A stretch of 58,188 nucleotides of DNA. Source: Rhodobacter sp. Lineage in GTDB: Bacteria > Pseudomonadota > Alphaproteobacteria > Rhodobacterales > Rhodobacteraceae. The notes below the pieces were generated by a model. It saw only the letters and a list, made by a program, of their open reading frames with translations. It was not told the DNA's origin and did not search any database. The stretch is taken from the NCBI GenBank assembly GCA_022824145.1, contig JAJEAY010000145.1:1-58188 (forward strand), read 5' to 3'. This document shows positions 47,271 through 56,880 of this stretch, piece after piece. The translations under genes and the position numbers were made by a program. The stretch's first letter is position 1; each line of letters begins with the position of its first letter.

Positions 47271-47981
47271 TCAGGACAGGGCGCCTTTCTGGGCGGAGAC
47301 AAGCTCTGCGACTCCTTTTTCGGCGAGACGCGCGAGCGACGACATTTCGCTGGGAGAAAAGGTCGACCTTTCCGCTGACATCTGGATCTCGATGAGCTGT
47401 CCACTTCCGGTCATCACGAAATTTCCGTCGACACCGGCTTCACTGTCTTCCGGGTAGTCGAGATCCAGGATCTGCTGGCCTCCGTAGAGCCCGACGCTTA
47501 CGGCGGCAACATAGTCGGTCAGTGGATCCGTAGTGACATTACCCGCTTTGATCAGCCTGTTCACTGCAAGCCGCAGCGCCACCCAACCTCCGGTGATCGA
47601 TGCGCATCTGGTTCCGCCGTCCGCCTGGATCACGTCGCAGTCCAGAGTGATCTGGCGCTCTCCGAGCGCCGCGAAGTCGACGCTCGCGCGCAGCGAGCGT
47701 CCGATCAGCCGCTGAATCTCCTGCGTACGACCGCTTTGCCCGGCCTTTGCCTCCCGTCGGGTCCGGGAGTTCGTTGCCCGAGGCAGCATTCCGTATTCTG
47801 CTGTCACCCAGCCGAGCCCGGTATTTCTGCGGAACGGCGGTACCCGTTCATCCAGTGACGCGGTACAGATAACCCGGGTGTCGCCGACACTGATCATGCA
47901 TGATCCTTCGGCGTGTCGCACCATCTCCGGCTCGATCACGATCGGACGCATTTCGTCCAGATTTCTGCCAGACGGTCGCAT
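47271..47981 (-). CDS. rph: Ribonuclease PH
   Basis: 236-residue phosphorolytic exoribonuclease trimming tRNA 3' ends. [46 protein letters not shown] and [18 protein letters not shown] are the family blocks. ATG at 47981. Divergent from hrcA across 98 bases. Confidence 0.97.
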   Translation of the reverse strand: MRPSGRNLDEMRPIVIEPEMVRHAEGSCMISVGDTRVICTASLDERVPPFRRNTGLGWVTAEYGMLPRATNSRTRREAKAGQSGRTQEIQRLIGRSLRASVDFAALGERQITLDCDVIQADGGTRCASITGGWVALRLAVNRLIKAGNVTTDPLTDYVAAVSVGLYGGQQILDLDYPEDSEAGVDGNFVMTGSGQLIEIQMSAERSTFSPSEMSSLARLAEKGVAELVSAQKGALS

Positions 47982-48079
47982 CTCATCCCTTCCATTCAGG
48001 TTTCGGTTGCCTTAACTGTGGGCAGGTTTGGAAAGCAACCCCAAATGATGCCGTTAAGGGACTGCATTCGGAGACTGGC

Positions 48080-49147
48080 ATGGCTGACACGTCGCGCATT
48101 CTCGCCGAACTGAATGAACGCAGTATCGAGGTTTTTCGCCGTGTGGTCGAAAGTTACCTGGATCGGGGAGAGCCGGTCGGTTCCCGTACTCTGACACGCT
48201 CGATGTCCGAAAATATCTCAGCAACCACAATCAGGAATGTGATGCAGGATCTCGAGTTCCTTGGTCTGCTTGATTCTCCGCATGTGTCCGCTGGCCGCGT
48301 GCCGACGGAACATGGTCTGAGGATGTTTGTAGACGGGCTCTTGGAAGTTGAGGATCTCGACGACAGCGACCGCCATAAGATTGACGCAACAATCACTTCA
48401 AACGAAAGTGATGTCGGAGCGATGCTTGATCGGATTGGGTCCGCGCTGTCAGCGCTTACCAGTGGCGCCAGTCTCGTCTTGGCACCGAAACATGAAGCCC
48501 CGATCAAGCATATAGAATTCGTTTCTCTTGCCTCTGATCGAGCGCTTGTCGTGCTTGTTTTCGCCGATGGGCATGTGGAGAACCGTGTGTTCATGCCTCC
48601 TGTCGGTCAGACGCCATCTTCGATGCGGGAGGCCGCGAACTTCCTGAACTCTCTTGCCGCAGGAAAGACGCTCAGCGAGTTGCGAAGCAGTTTCGACCTG
48701 GAAATCGAGCAGCGCAGACTCGATCTGGACCGGCTCGCCCGAGGGTTGGTCGAACAGGGTCTTGCAATCTGGGAGAACGAAGGCGAAGTGCCTGAACGCC
48801 TGATTGTACACGGAAGGTCAAACCTGCTTGCAGCTGACGGCCAAAGGGAAAATCTGGAACGTATTCGAACGCTGTTCGACGACCTCGAGCGAAAGCGGGA
48901 TATTGCTGAGTTCCTGGAGCTCGCAGACGAGGGCGAAGGCGTGAGGATTTTCATTGGATCCGAAAACAAGCTTTTTTCGCTTTCCGGTTCATCTTTGGTT
49001 GTGTCGCCATATATGAATGCCGACCGGAAGATCGTGGGGGCGGTTGGCGTGATTGGCCCGACACGGCTGAACTATGGTCGGATAGTGCCGATTGTCGATT
49101 ACACGGCGCAGCTCGTCGGACGGATGATCGGTGACCGAAGGCAATGA
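48080..49147 (+). CDS. hrcA: Heat-inducible transcription repressor HrcA
   Basis: 355 residues. N-terminal winged helix (RGEPVGSRTLTRSMSENISA, TIRNVMQDLEFLGLLDSPHVSAGRVPTEHGLR) then the HrcA GAF-like domain ending YTAQLVGRMIG. HrcA represses groESL and dnaK by binding the CIRCE element. No CIRCE repeat was seen in its own upstream region, so its targets lie elsewhere. ATG at 48080; grpE starts 9 bases after the stop. Confidence 0.97.
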   Translation: MADTSRILAELNERSIEVFRRVVESYLDRGEPVGSRTLTRSMSENISATTIRNVMQDLEFLGLLDSPHVSAGRVPTEHGLRMFVDGLLEVEDLDDSDRHKIDATITSNESDVGAMLDRIGSALSALTSGASLVLAPKHEAPIKHIEFVSLASDRALVVLVFADGHVENRVFMPPVGQTPSSMREAANFLNSLAAGKTLSELRSSFDLEIEQRRLDLDRLARGLVEQGLAIWENEGEVPERLIVHGRSNLLAADGQRENLERIRTLFDDLERKRDIAEFLELADEGEGVRIFIGSENKLFSLSGSSLVVSPYMNADRKIVGAVGVIGPTRLNYGRIVPIVDYTAQLVGRMIGDRRQ

Positions 49148-49155
49148 GGAAATAG

Positions 49156-49788
49156 ATGACGGAAGTACAGATGAAACCAACGATGCCAGAGGTGGAACTG
49201 CCTGAACCACCGGAACCAGGTGAAGAGCAGATCGATATTCTGGAAGCCGAGCATGAAGACGGCACGGAAGCCGATGACGTGCTGCGGGAGGAGCTGGAGC
49301 AGCTTCGCGCTGAGCGGGATGAATTGAAGGATCGCGTCATGCGCGCGCTTGCCGAAGCGGAGAATGTCCGTAAGCGCGGAGATCGGGATAGACGGGAAGC
49401 CGAGCGGTACGGCGGTTCCAGGCTTGCCCGTGATGTTCTTCCGGTTCACGACAACCTTGCCCGTGCGCTTTCCGCTGCGTCACAGGAGCAGCGTGAGGTG
49501 CCTTCCGGCCTGATCGAAGGTGTCGAACTGACAATGCGCGAGCTTCTGAGTGTGTTCAAGAAACATGGAATCGAGCGCGTCGCCCCGGAACGCGGTGACC
49601 GGTTTGATCCCCAGCTTCACCAAGCGATTTTCGAGGCGCCCCTTCCCGAAACGAAGGCCGGAGACATCATTGAGATCACCGAGGTTGGTTTTACACTGCA
49701 CGATCGGCTACTGCGGCCAGCAAAGGTTGGAGTGAGTTCCACGCCAGCTACGCCGTCGATTTCCGAAACCGAACCAGAATCGAAATAA
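49156..49788 (+). CDS. grpE: Nucleotide exchange factor GrpE
   Basis: 210 residues. Acidic N-terminal tail, long coiled coil (LREELEQLRAERDELKDRVMRALAEAENVRKRGDRD) and beta domain (FDPQLHQAIFEAPLPETKAGDIIEITEVGFTLHDRLLRPAKVGV, in parts). It speeds ADP release from DnaK. ATG at 49156 after GAGGAA. dnaK and dnaJ are not in the window. Cotranscribed with hrcA. Confidence 0.96.
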   Translation: MTEVQMKPTMPEVELPEPPEPGEEQIDILEAEHEDGTEADDVLREELEQLRAERDELKDRVMRALAEAENVRKRGDRDRREAERYGGSRLARDVLPVHDNLARALSAASQEQREVPSGLIEGVELTMRELLSVFKKHGIERVAPERGDRFDPQLHQAIFEAPLPETKAGDIIEITEVGFTLHDRLLRPAKVGVSSTPATPSISETEPESK

Positions 49789-50134
49789 GCGCCCGAGGAA
49801 CAAGCCTTTGCTCAACACATATGCAGATTGTCTGGTCATTCCTTGATTCCGAGAAACACGGCTATCGGCCTCAACAGCTGTCCAAGAGGTTTCGAACTGA
49901 ATTTCATCACACGCGACGAACGAAAGTGACGCAGGAAACAACCATGCGTTGCCGTCGGTTCCTTTGCCTGTCAAAGGGTAAAGGGAGGGCGACGCGGGAC
50001 GAAGGCGATGTGTATGTCGCGCTAGGCGACACGATGAGCGTGACTGACGGGATCACCCGTTCCGCAGTGCCTTCCATGACTGGTGATGTTGCCATGTTCC
50101 ACGTTGTTGGGACTGGTGACGGGGAGGATGCAAG
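49789..50134. other. Intergenic after grpE, no gene recognised
   Basis: About 346 bases. A frame (49821-50138) touches the next start by a GTGA overlap and contains VYVALGDTMSV, faintly like the start of GDSL hydrolases, but has no strong ribosome site and stops quickly. It may be a gene remnant. Confidence 0.35.
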
Positions 50135-50845
50135 GTGAAGGGAGCGGGTCCGGACAAAACGAAAGAGACTTACCAGGCTCACGCCGAAGCGTATGATCGG
50201 CAGCGTTCGAGAACGTTCTTCGAGGCGCGATGGCTGGCCCGATTCGGTGATCCGCTCCCGCGCGGCAGCAAGGTGCTCGATCTCGGCTGCGGCGGGGGGC
50301 AGCCGGTTGCCGCCTGGCTGATCGCGGAGGGGTTCAGGTTTACCGGAGTGGACTACTCCGAAGCGATGCTTGACATTGCCCGGCGACGCTGGCCAAGCGA
50401 AGACTGGCGCCTTTCCGACATTCGCTCGCTTGACCTGAACGAGACGTTTCATGGCATTGTCGCCTGGGACAGTTTCTTTCATTTGACGCAGCAGGAACAA
50501 CGCGACGCGTTCCCTCGTCTGGCCTCACACCTCGAACCTGGTGGCCTGCTGTTGGTGACTGTCGGTCCAATGGCAGGTGAGTCAGTGGGGCAAGTGGCTG
50601 GAGAACCCGTGCTGCAGGCCTCGCTTTCGCCGGCTGAATACGCCTCCCTGCTCGAAGAGCACGGGCTCGGGCTCATTGCGTTCGTGTCCGAAGATCCGCA
50701 ATGCGAAAGCCACACCGTCCTGATGGCGAGGAAGCTTCATGCGAGCGACCGGTTCGCCGGAATGCTTGCCTTTGCCGCCGATGCGCCGTGCTGCAGTAGT
50801 ATTGCCACGCCGCATGAACTGACCGGGGCTTCAAAAATATTATAA
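50135..50845 (+). CDS. Class I SAM-dependent methyltransferase
   Basis: A 236-residue methyltransferase of the Methyltransf_11/25 type. KETYQAHAEAYDRQRSR, then motif I VLDLGCGGGQPVA, FTGVDYSEAMLDIAR, and GIVAWDSFFHLTQQEQRDAF. Similarity seems to stop at about ESHTVLMARK (residue 200); the last 36 residues look like an unrelated tail. Start is GTG at 50135. The substrate cannot be inferred. Confidence 0.88.
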   Translation: MKGAGPDKTKETYQAHAEAYDRQRSRTFFEARWLARFGDPLPRGSKVLDLGCGGGQPVAAWLIAEGFRFTGVDYSEAMLDIARRRWPSEDWRLSDIRSLDLNETFHGIVAWDSFFHLTQQEQRDAFPRLASHLEPGGLLLVTVGPMAGESVGQVAGEPVLQASLSPAEYASLLEEHGLGLIAFVSEDPQCESHTVLMARKLHASDRFAGMLAFAADAPCCSSIATPHELTGASKIL

Positions 50846-50946
50846 CGATTCCAGAAAGTTAAGATATGGACAGTCATCTCTTTGCATGATCCGCAACGAG
50901 CGCAACTTCTGCGCCCTCCGCCTGGAAACGGCCTAGGTTGGCGTCT

Positions 50947-52146
50947 CTAGATTACGCCGCGACGGCGAAGCTCAGCGATGTCGTCATGCGAGAATCCGGC
51001 GGTTTCAAGCACCTCGTCAGTGTCGGCGCCAAGCGGGGAACACGGGCGGTCGACGTCCTCTCCACCCGCCGCGATCGGGGAGAATAGTGTACTGAATTCG
51101 CCGCCCGATTCGAACTTTAGCTTCTGAACCTTTCCCGAGGCGGCGAGCGCGGGGTCGGCGAGGACGTCCTCCGGCGTCCTTACTTGCGCAGCCGGAACCT
51201 GACCGGCAAAACGTTCGAGCCAGTTAGAGGTCGTGTCCCGCTGGAGAGCTTGATCGAGGATTTCCGTAAGCTCGTCACGTCGCTTCCTGCGATCGTCGAA
51301 TGTCGCGAAGCGTGGATCCTCAGCAAGCTCCCCATGTCCGATCATGCGACAGAGTGTCGGCCAGAACTTTGCCTTGTTGCACATAATGTAGATCCAGCCG
51401 TCGCCCGTACGATAGAGCTGACAGGGAACCAGCGATGCATGGGCAGAGCGGGAAAGGCGCACAGGGCGATAGCCGCAGTTGAAGGCCCAGGTGGCGAGAT
51501 AGCTGAGATTGAACAGAGCGGTGTCGAACAGATTGACATCGATATCCCGCCCGTGACCGGTTTCACGGGCACCGAGGACGCCCGCAACAAGACCGAGCGC
51601 AAGATATGTGCCGGTCATGAAATCAACCACGGAAAGACCCATTCTGGTTGGTGGCGAATCAGGCTCGCCCGACATGTGGAAATACCCGGCCTCGGCCTGC
51701 ATCAGATAGTCGTAACCTGGCCAGTTGCGGCGGTTTCCTTCGCGCCCGTAGGCGGTGCAGTGGGCACAGACGATCGCCGGATTGTGTGGCGACAGAGCCG
51801 CAAATGTCAGGCCGAGTTTTTCCGGTACGTCGCCTCTGAGATTGTTTGCGACTGCATCGACGCCGCCAACCAGTCTATGCAGCGTTTCCTGGCCTTCAGG
51901 ACAGCCAAGATCAAGGGACAGGCTCTTCTTGTTGCGGTTGAGTGCCTGAAAGAAGAGACCATCGTTTCCTGGCTCCGCCCCTGGGGCTACATGCGGCCCG
52001 AGCGAACGGGCGTAGTCGCCGCCTTGGCTCCGGTTTTCCACCTTGATGACTTCGCATCCGAGATCGGCAAGGTGCTGGGTGCCGAAAGGTCCGGCGCCGT
52101 ACTGTTCCACGGCGAGTACTTTCAGGGATTTCAGCGGGCGGTCCAC
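50947..52146 (-). CDS. CaiB/BaiF family CoA transferase (mesaconyl-CoA transferase-like)
   Basis: A 399-residue family III CoA transferase. LKVLAVEQYGAGPFGTQHLADLG, NRNKKSLSLDL and RMGLSVVDFMTGTYLALGLVAG; Asp175 in VVDFMTG is at the position of the catalytic aspartate that carries the acyl group. The GTG start at 52146 lies directly after the MaoC-type gene; an ATG-like start further up (52203) overlaps it. The pairing with a MaoC hydratase, and the block HASLVPCQLYRTGDGWIYIMCNK as I remember it, recall mesaconyl-CoA C1-C4 CoA transferases (Mct). That substrate is inference. Confidence 0.85.
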   Translation of the reverse strand: MDRPLKSLKVLAVEQYGAGPFGTQHLADLGCEVIKVENRSQGGDYARSLGPHVAPGAEPGNDGLFFQALNRNKKSLSLDLGCPEGQETLHRLVGGVDAVANNLRGDVPEKLGLTFAALSPHNPAIVCAHCTAYGREGNRRNWPGYDYLMQAEAGYFHMSGEPDSPPTRMGLSVVDFMTGTYLALGLVAGVLGARETGHGRDIDVNLFDTALFNLSYLATWAFNCGYRPVRLSRSAHASLVPCQLYRTGDGWIYIMCNKAKFWPTLCRMIGHGELAEDPRFATFDDRRKRRDELTEILDQALQRDTTSNWLERFAGQVPAAQVRTPEDVLADPALAASGKVQKLKFESGGEFSTLFSPIAAGGEDVDRPCSPLGADTDEVLETAGFSHDDIAELRRRGVI

Positions 52147-52147
52147 G

Positions 52148-52684
52148 TCAGGGCTTCCTGTCGCGCATGGCGGCCGCGACCGAGCGTCCACGCCGCGTTG
52201 CAAGAAAGCTGCGGGTGATGAGCATCACCGGCTGGCCATTCTGGTTCCGTCCGGTATGCGTAACCTTCACGAAGCCTGTTTCGGGACGGGATTTGCTCGG
52301 ACGCTTCCCGATCACCTCTGTTTCGGCATAGAGTGTGTCGCCGGCGAAAACCGGGTGCGGAATCGTGATCTTGTCGAATCCAAGATTTGCGATCGCCCGC
52401 TGGCTGGTGGAGCGAACGCACATGCCGACGACCAGAGCAAGTGTCAGGGTCGAGTTGACCAACGGTTGGCCGAATTCGGTGTTCGCGGCGTAGTTGTGGT
52501 CGAAATGCAACGGGTGGGTGTTCATCGTTAGGTTCGTGAACCAGATGTTGTCCGTCTCGGTAACGGTTCGGCCCGGCCAGTGCTCGTAGACGTCGCCCAC
52601 CCGAAAATCCTCATAGGCTAGACCGGGATCTTCCCGGTATCTGTTTCCCTCGACATGCTCGAGGCCTGGCAGCCTTCTCGTCAT
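52148..52684 (-). CDS. MaoC family hydratase (mesaconyl-CoA hydratase-like)
   Basis: A 178-residue hot-dog-fold protein. TETDNIWFTNLTMNTHPLHFDHNYA, EFGQPLVNSTLTLALVVGM are the MaoC/hydratase-2 active-site region, with THPLHFD at the catalytic His. The IPHPVFAGDTLYAETEVIGKRPSKS part follows. ATG at 52684. It precedes the CoA transferase with no gap, so both probably act on one acyl-CoA; C5-C6 mesaconyl-, itaconyl- or methylmalyl-CoA-type pathways use such a pair. Exact substrate unknown. Confidence 0.86.
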   Translation of the reverse strand: MTRRLPGLEHVEGNRYREDPGLAYEDFRVGDVYEHWPGRTVTETDNIWFTNLTMNTHPLHFDHNYAANTEFGQPLVNSTLTLALVVGMCVRSTSQRAIANLGFDKITIPHPVFAGDTLYAETEVIGKRPSKSRPETGFVKVTHTGRNQNGQPVMLITRSFLATRRGRSVAAAMRDRKP

Positions 52685-53430
52685 TCTTCAGCTCCTGCTG
52701 CGCTCGCAACCCGTCGGACCCTCTCCAGCGCTATAGCAGGTATGTGCCGTAATTGATCGGCGAAGTTCCTGGAAACGCCTACGCGGCCCATCCGTGCGGT
52801 GTCTCTCGATAGATTGGCGGAAACGGTGATCGTATCGGTGAATCCATAATTTTGCATGCCGGTTTGAGGAGCAGGCTTCCGACTGAATGCATGCGATGAA
52901 TCCCATTTCATTAGGTTATCCGAAAATTTTTTAGTCATAAGGGATTGTCAAGGGCAGCTCGGCTCCTTTCAGAGACCTTCATTCCGGAACTGTTGCTCAA
53001 GCTCCCGAGTCTTGTGTCCAACTGAGACCGCTGCTCCGGGACTGTATTGTCAGGATGCCGGCCAGTCGGGAAACCAAGCACAAAAGGTGGCGCACCCGTC
53101 CTATCGGGACGTTTGGCTGCAGAGCCTGCTCTTCCGGTCGCTTGATGCAATTGCCCTCCAGAAGGTGGATGAGACTGAGACGGCGCATTTCCGCTGATTG
53201 CCCGACCGGAGAACATGGATGCCAAGGGGTGGATCATTCGATCTCGATGATGTGTCCAATGCACCGGTGGCCCTGAATGGATCATGACGGACTGCGCAGT
53301 CCGGATGAGAACTGGATGGTGACCGGTGGGCGGTTTCAGCGCGGGAGACGTCCAGGACTTCGGTCAGGCACGGGCAAATTTGAAAGCCTGCTTCCGGAAA
53401 CCGGATCTCGGTAACGAATCCGAACGGGCA
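52685..53430. other. Intergenic region, no secure gene
   Basis: About 750 bases upstream of the MaoC-type gene and downstream of mutS. A leftward frame (52681-52938) ends in an ATGA overlap with the MaoC start but lacks a ribosome site and any resemblance. The promoter of the MaoC/CoA-transferase pair should be here. Nothing else recognised. Confidence 0.4.
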
Positions 53431-56097
53431 TCACTTGCGTTCCGACTCGGCCAGGTCTTTCAATTCATACACCAACCTCAGCGCTTCAAGGGGAGTGAGT
53501 TCATCAGGAAGCACTTCGGCGATTCGCCTGTCCGCCTTCGACGGGCCGGAGACAACCTGCATTGGCGTTGAGAGTGTGGCTGTGAACAGGGGAAGGTCAT
53601 CAAGGAGAACGCTGTTGCCGTGCTTTCCTTCCCTGTTGCCGGATTCCAGCAGCGCCAGGATTTCACGCGCACGGTCGATGACGGACTGCGGTATCCCTGC
53701 AAGCCTTGCGACCTGGACGCCGTAGGACCGATCCGCAGCGCCCATACGGACCTCGTGGAGGAAGATCACCTCCCCTTCCCATTCCTTGACGGCGACCGTG
53801 GCGTTCTCGACGCCGTCGAGACGGCTGGCCAGCTGGGTCAATTCATGGTAATGAGTCGCGAACAGAGCTCTGCATCGGTTGACGTCATGCAGATGTTCGA
53901 GAGTGGCCCAAGCGATCGAAAGCCCGTCGTAAGTCGATGTGCCGCGTCCGATCTCGTCAAGAATGACAAACGCCCGATCATCGGCCTGATTCAATATGGC
54001 AGCGGTTTCGACCATTTCCACCATGAAGGTCGATCGGCCCTGTGCCAGGTTATCCGATGCACCGACCCGGCTGAACAGCTGGCTTACCAGCCCGACACTG
54101 GCCGACGAAGCCGGAACGTAGCTGCCCATCTGCGCAAGTATCGCGATCAGCGCGTTCTGCCGCAGAAACGTTGATTTTCCCGCCATGTTCGGACCGGTGA
54201 TCAGCCAGATATTCGCGCCTTCAGTCTCGTTTGCGAATTCGCAGTCATTGGCGATGAACATGGTACCGTCCTGCGCCCGCAGGGCGCGTTCCACGACGGG
54301 ATGGCGGCCGGCCTTTACCTGGAAGCGCCGACTGTCATCCATAGCGGGCCGACACCAGTTCCATTCAACCGCAAGGTCGGCCAATGCGGTTGCGAGATCA
54401 ATTTCGTTAAGCGCAGACGCCAGTGACCCAAGTTCCGCAGCACAGTCGAGAACCCGGTCTTTCAGATCGCCGAAGAGGCGGGACTCGATTTCCTGAGCAT
54501 GGTTGCCAGCATTCAGAATCCTGGTTTCCGTTTCAGCCAGCTGGACGGTTGAGAATCTCATGGCGCTGGAAATCGTTTGGCGGTGAATGAACAGTTTGTT
54601 GAGCGGCGGCTCCATAATGGTGCCGGCACGGTTGGCTTTGACCTCGACAAAATACCCTAACATGTTGTTATGTTTTATCTTTAATGAGGAAATGCCAGTT
54701 TCATCCGCATACTCGCTTTGCATTTCGGCAATTACGCTGCGACCTTCGTCACGAAGTTTTCGGGCTTCGTCCAATTCCCGATCATAGCCCGCGGCAATGA
54801 AACCTCCGTCGCGGACAAGAAGCGGCGGTTCAGTCTCAAGTGCTGTTTCAAGGGTTTCAAGCAGTTCGGACTGTCCGGTCAGTTCCGCCGCTGATTCCGA
54901 AATCAGGTCGGGCAGGGCGCGCTCTTCGAGCTCCGCTGCGATTGCTGCCGCATGTTCGAGGGTCCTGCGGATGGCGGCTAGGTCCCGGGGGCCGCCACGA
55001 TCCAGTGAAAGACGCGAAAGCGCACGGTCAATGTCCGGTATCCGGCGTAGATGGCTGCGCAGGCTGTCTGACAGCGCACGTTCCGCGATGAAGTATTCGA
55101 CGGCGTCCAGGCGCTTGCCGATCGCTTCAAGATCAAGTGAAGGGCAGGACAGCCGACGCTCCAGCAGCCGCCCGCCTCCTGCAGTGACCGTACGGTCGAC
55201 CGCAGCCAGAAGAGAGCCTTCCTTTCCGCCATCAAGCGCTTGGGTCAGCTCCAGGTTCCGCCTTGTCGCCACATCTATCTGCATGATCGACGAAAGCCGT
55301 TCCTTAACGGGCGGGCGGAGCAGGGGAAGCCGACCCCGCTGTGTGAGATCCAGATAATCGACGATCGCACCCATGGCGCCGGTTTCCGGCCTTGAGAAGG
55401 TGCCGAAAGAGTCCAGCGAGTCTACCTTGAACAGTGAGGTCAGCCGCCGTTCAGCCGAGTTGCTGTCGAAGCTTGCGCCGGACAACGGGGTCGCGGATGC
55501 GCCAAGATGGGATACTATTTCCAGCAGATCAGCCTCGGCTGATTCCGGTACCAGCACCTCTTTGGGAGCGATCCGGGCCAGCTGCGGCGAAAGCCGCGTT
55601 CTTGAGCAGCCCATAACGCGGAGCGATCCAGTCGATATGTCAGCCCATGCCAGTGCGCCCTTGTCGCGCACCTCACAGTATGATGCCAGGAAGTTGTGCC
55701 GCCGCGCTTCGAGTAGACCATCTTCGGTAATTGTTCCGGGCGTCACGAGCCGCACCACTTCACGCCGAAGAACCGACTTCGGACCCCTCCGCTGTTTTGC
55801 GTCGACCGGATCCTCGAACTGCTCACAAACGGCGACCCGGAATCCTTTGCGGATCAGTGCCTGCAGATAGCCTTCGGCCGCGTGGACAGGGACGCCGCAC
55901 ATCGGGACATCCTTGCCGAGGTGCTTTCCTCGCTTGGTAAGCGCGATATCCAGAGCCTCAGCCGCAGCGGAAGCGTCGTCGAAGAACATCTCGTAGAAGT
56001 CGCCCATCCTAAAAAACAGGAGGGCATCGGAATGCTTCGCCTTCAGGTCCATATACTGCGCCATCATCGGCGACAGCGCGGGATTGGCAGTGGTCAA
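53431..56097 (-). CDS. mutS: DNA mismatch-repair protein MutS
   Basis: 888 residues. The mismatch-recognition motif is MGDFYEMFFDDA (Phe-x-Glu), then connector, lever and clamp domains, and the ATPase with TGPNMAGKSTFLRQ, DEIGRGTSTYDGLSIAWA and FATHYHELTQLA. C-terminal part is full. The start is TTG at 56097 with GGGGGG five bases upstream; a further TTG at 56124 has no ribosome site and ATG codons follow only at residue 11. mutL is not nearby. Confidence 0.96.
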   Translation of the reverse strand: MTTANPALSPMMAQYMDLKAKHSDALLFFRMGDFYEMFFDDASAAAEALDIALTKRGKHLGKDVPMCGVPVHAAEGYLQALIRKGFRVAVCEQFEDPVDAKQRRGPKSVLRREVVRLVTPGTITEDGLLEARRHNFLASYCEVRDKGALAWADISTGSLRVMGCSRTRLSPQLARIAPKEVLVPESAEADLLEIVSHLGASATPLSGASFDSNSAERRLTSLFKVDSLDSFGTFSRPETGAMGAIVDYLDLTQRGRLPLLRPPVKERLSSIMQIDVATRRNLELTQALDGGKEGSLLAAVDRTVTAGGGRLLERRLSCPSLDLEAIGKRLDAVEYFIAERALSDSLRSHLRRIPDIDRALSRLSLDRGGPRDLAAIRRTLEHAAAIAAELEERALPDLISESAAELTGQSELLETLETALETEPPLLVRDGGFIAAGYDRELDEARKLRDEGRSVIAEMQSEYADETGISSLKIKHNNMLGYFVEVKANRAGTIMEPPLNKLFIHRQTISSAMRFSTVQLAETETRILNAGNHAQEIESRLFGDLKDRVLDCAAELGSLASALNEIDLATALADLAVEWNWCRPAMDDSRRFQVKAGRHPVVERALRAQDGTMFIANDCEFANETEGANIWLITGPNMAGKSTFLRQNALIAILAQMGSYVPASSASVGLVSQLFSRVGASDNLAQGRSTFMVEMVETAAILNQADDRAFVILDEIGRGTSTYDGLSIAWATLEHLHDVNRCRALFATHYHELTQLASRLDGVENATVAVKEWEGEVIFLHEVRMGAADRSYGVQVARLAGIPQSVIDRAREILALLESGNREGKHGNSVLLDDLPLFTATLSTPMQVVSGPSKADRRIAEVLPDELTPLEALRLVYELKDLAESERK

Positions 56098-56155
56098 GGA
56101 ACCCCCCGAAATGATCCTTGCCAACGCTGGTCAGGCAGCAACTGTCAACCCGGAC

Positions 56156-56821
56156 TCAGCTTGACGCGAAAGGTGCCGCATCACCCCAGAGATCCTTGAT
56201 CCTTTGGTCGCGCCCGCAGGCCTGACGATAGCGTTTGTAGGCTTTTTCCTTCGAAATCGGTCCGAACCGCGATATGATCAAGTCCTTTTGACGGTAGTAG
56301 TCCTGATGGTAGTCCTCTGCCAGATAGAAGGGTCCAGCGTCTAGAATCGGAGTAACTACAGTCATTTCGAGTTCGGCTTCCGCGGTTGCCTTCGCGGATT
56401 CGGCGGCGGATTTCTCCGTGTCGTCCGCGACGAATACCGCTGTTGTGTAGCTATAACCGCGGTCACAGAACTGGCCACCGTCGTCAGTTGGGTCCACCGA
56501 ACGGAAGAACAGGTGAAGGAGCCGATCAAAGCTGACTTTTTCCGGATCGTAGTCAATGCGGACGGCTTCCAGATGGCCTGTGCCGCCCCTGACAACCTGC
56601 TTGTAGGTTGGATTTTCGACGGATCCGCCGGTGTAACCCGACACAGCTTCGATGACCCCAGGTACTTTCTCGAAGTCCGCTTCAACGCACCAGAAACAGC
56701 CGCCTGCAAACACCGCGGACCGGGTTTCAGCGAAGCCAGCGTGCGGAGTCAGCGTCATAGCGGCCACCAAAGCCGCCGCGGCCGCAAGTGCCCAGTTCAT
56801 TGATTTGATCGTAGTCGACAT
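56156..56821 (-). CDS. msrA: Peptide methionine sulfoxide reductase MsrA, exported
   Basis: 221 residues. Catalytic Cys in [36 protein letters not shown]-like [12 protein letters not shown] and EDYHQDYY follow. An N-terminal signal peptide is visible ([20 protein letters not shown], cleavage after AFA-like end), so the enzyme repairs oxidised methionine in envelope proteins. ATG at 56821 after GAGGAG. A frame extending upstream to 56878 runs through a 21-bp tandem repeat. Confidence 0.95.
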   Translation of the reverse strand: MSTTIKSMNWALAAAAALVAAMTLTPHAGFAETRSAVFAGGCFWCVEADFEKVPGVIEAVSGYTGGSVENPTYKQVVRGGTGHLEAVRIDYDPEKVSFDRLLHLFFRSVDPTDDGGQFCDRGYSYTTAVFVADDTEKSAAESAKATAEAELEMTVVTPILDAGPFYLAEDYHQDYYRQKDLIISRFGPISKEKAYKRYRQACGRDQRIKDLWGDAAPFASS

Positions 56822-56838
56822 GGAATTGCTCCTCGTTT

Positions 56839-56880
56839 CGCTGCTGTGATCACCCAAGTCGCTGCTGTGATCACCCAAGC
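56839..56880. repeat. 21-bp tandem repeat upstream of msrA
   Basis: Two adjacent copies of CGCTGCTGTGATCACCCAAG(T/C), 56839-56859 and 56860-56880, differing only in the last base. Each contains the palindrome TGATCA. It lies 18 bases beyond the msrA start, in the likely promoter or leader. Confidence 0.9.

Noticed and set aside
49821-50138. Open frame before the methyltransferase, GTGA overlap, VYVALGDTMSV segment
   Set aside because: Only a short stretch hints at a GDSL hydrolase start; too short and no clear start. Treated as possible remnant.
52681-52938. Leftward open frame of 85 codons overlapping the MaoC-type start by ATGA
   Set aside because: The overlap is suggestive, but there is no ribosome site, the first third is AT-rich leader-like sequence, and the protein resembles nothing known.
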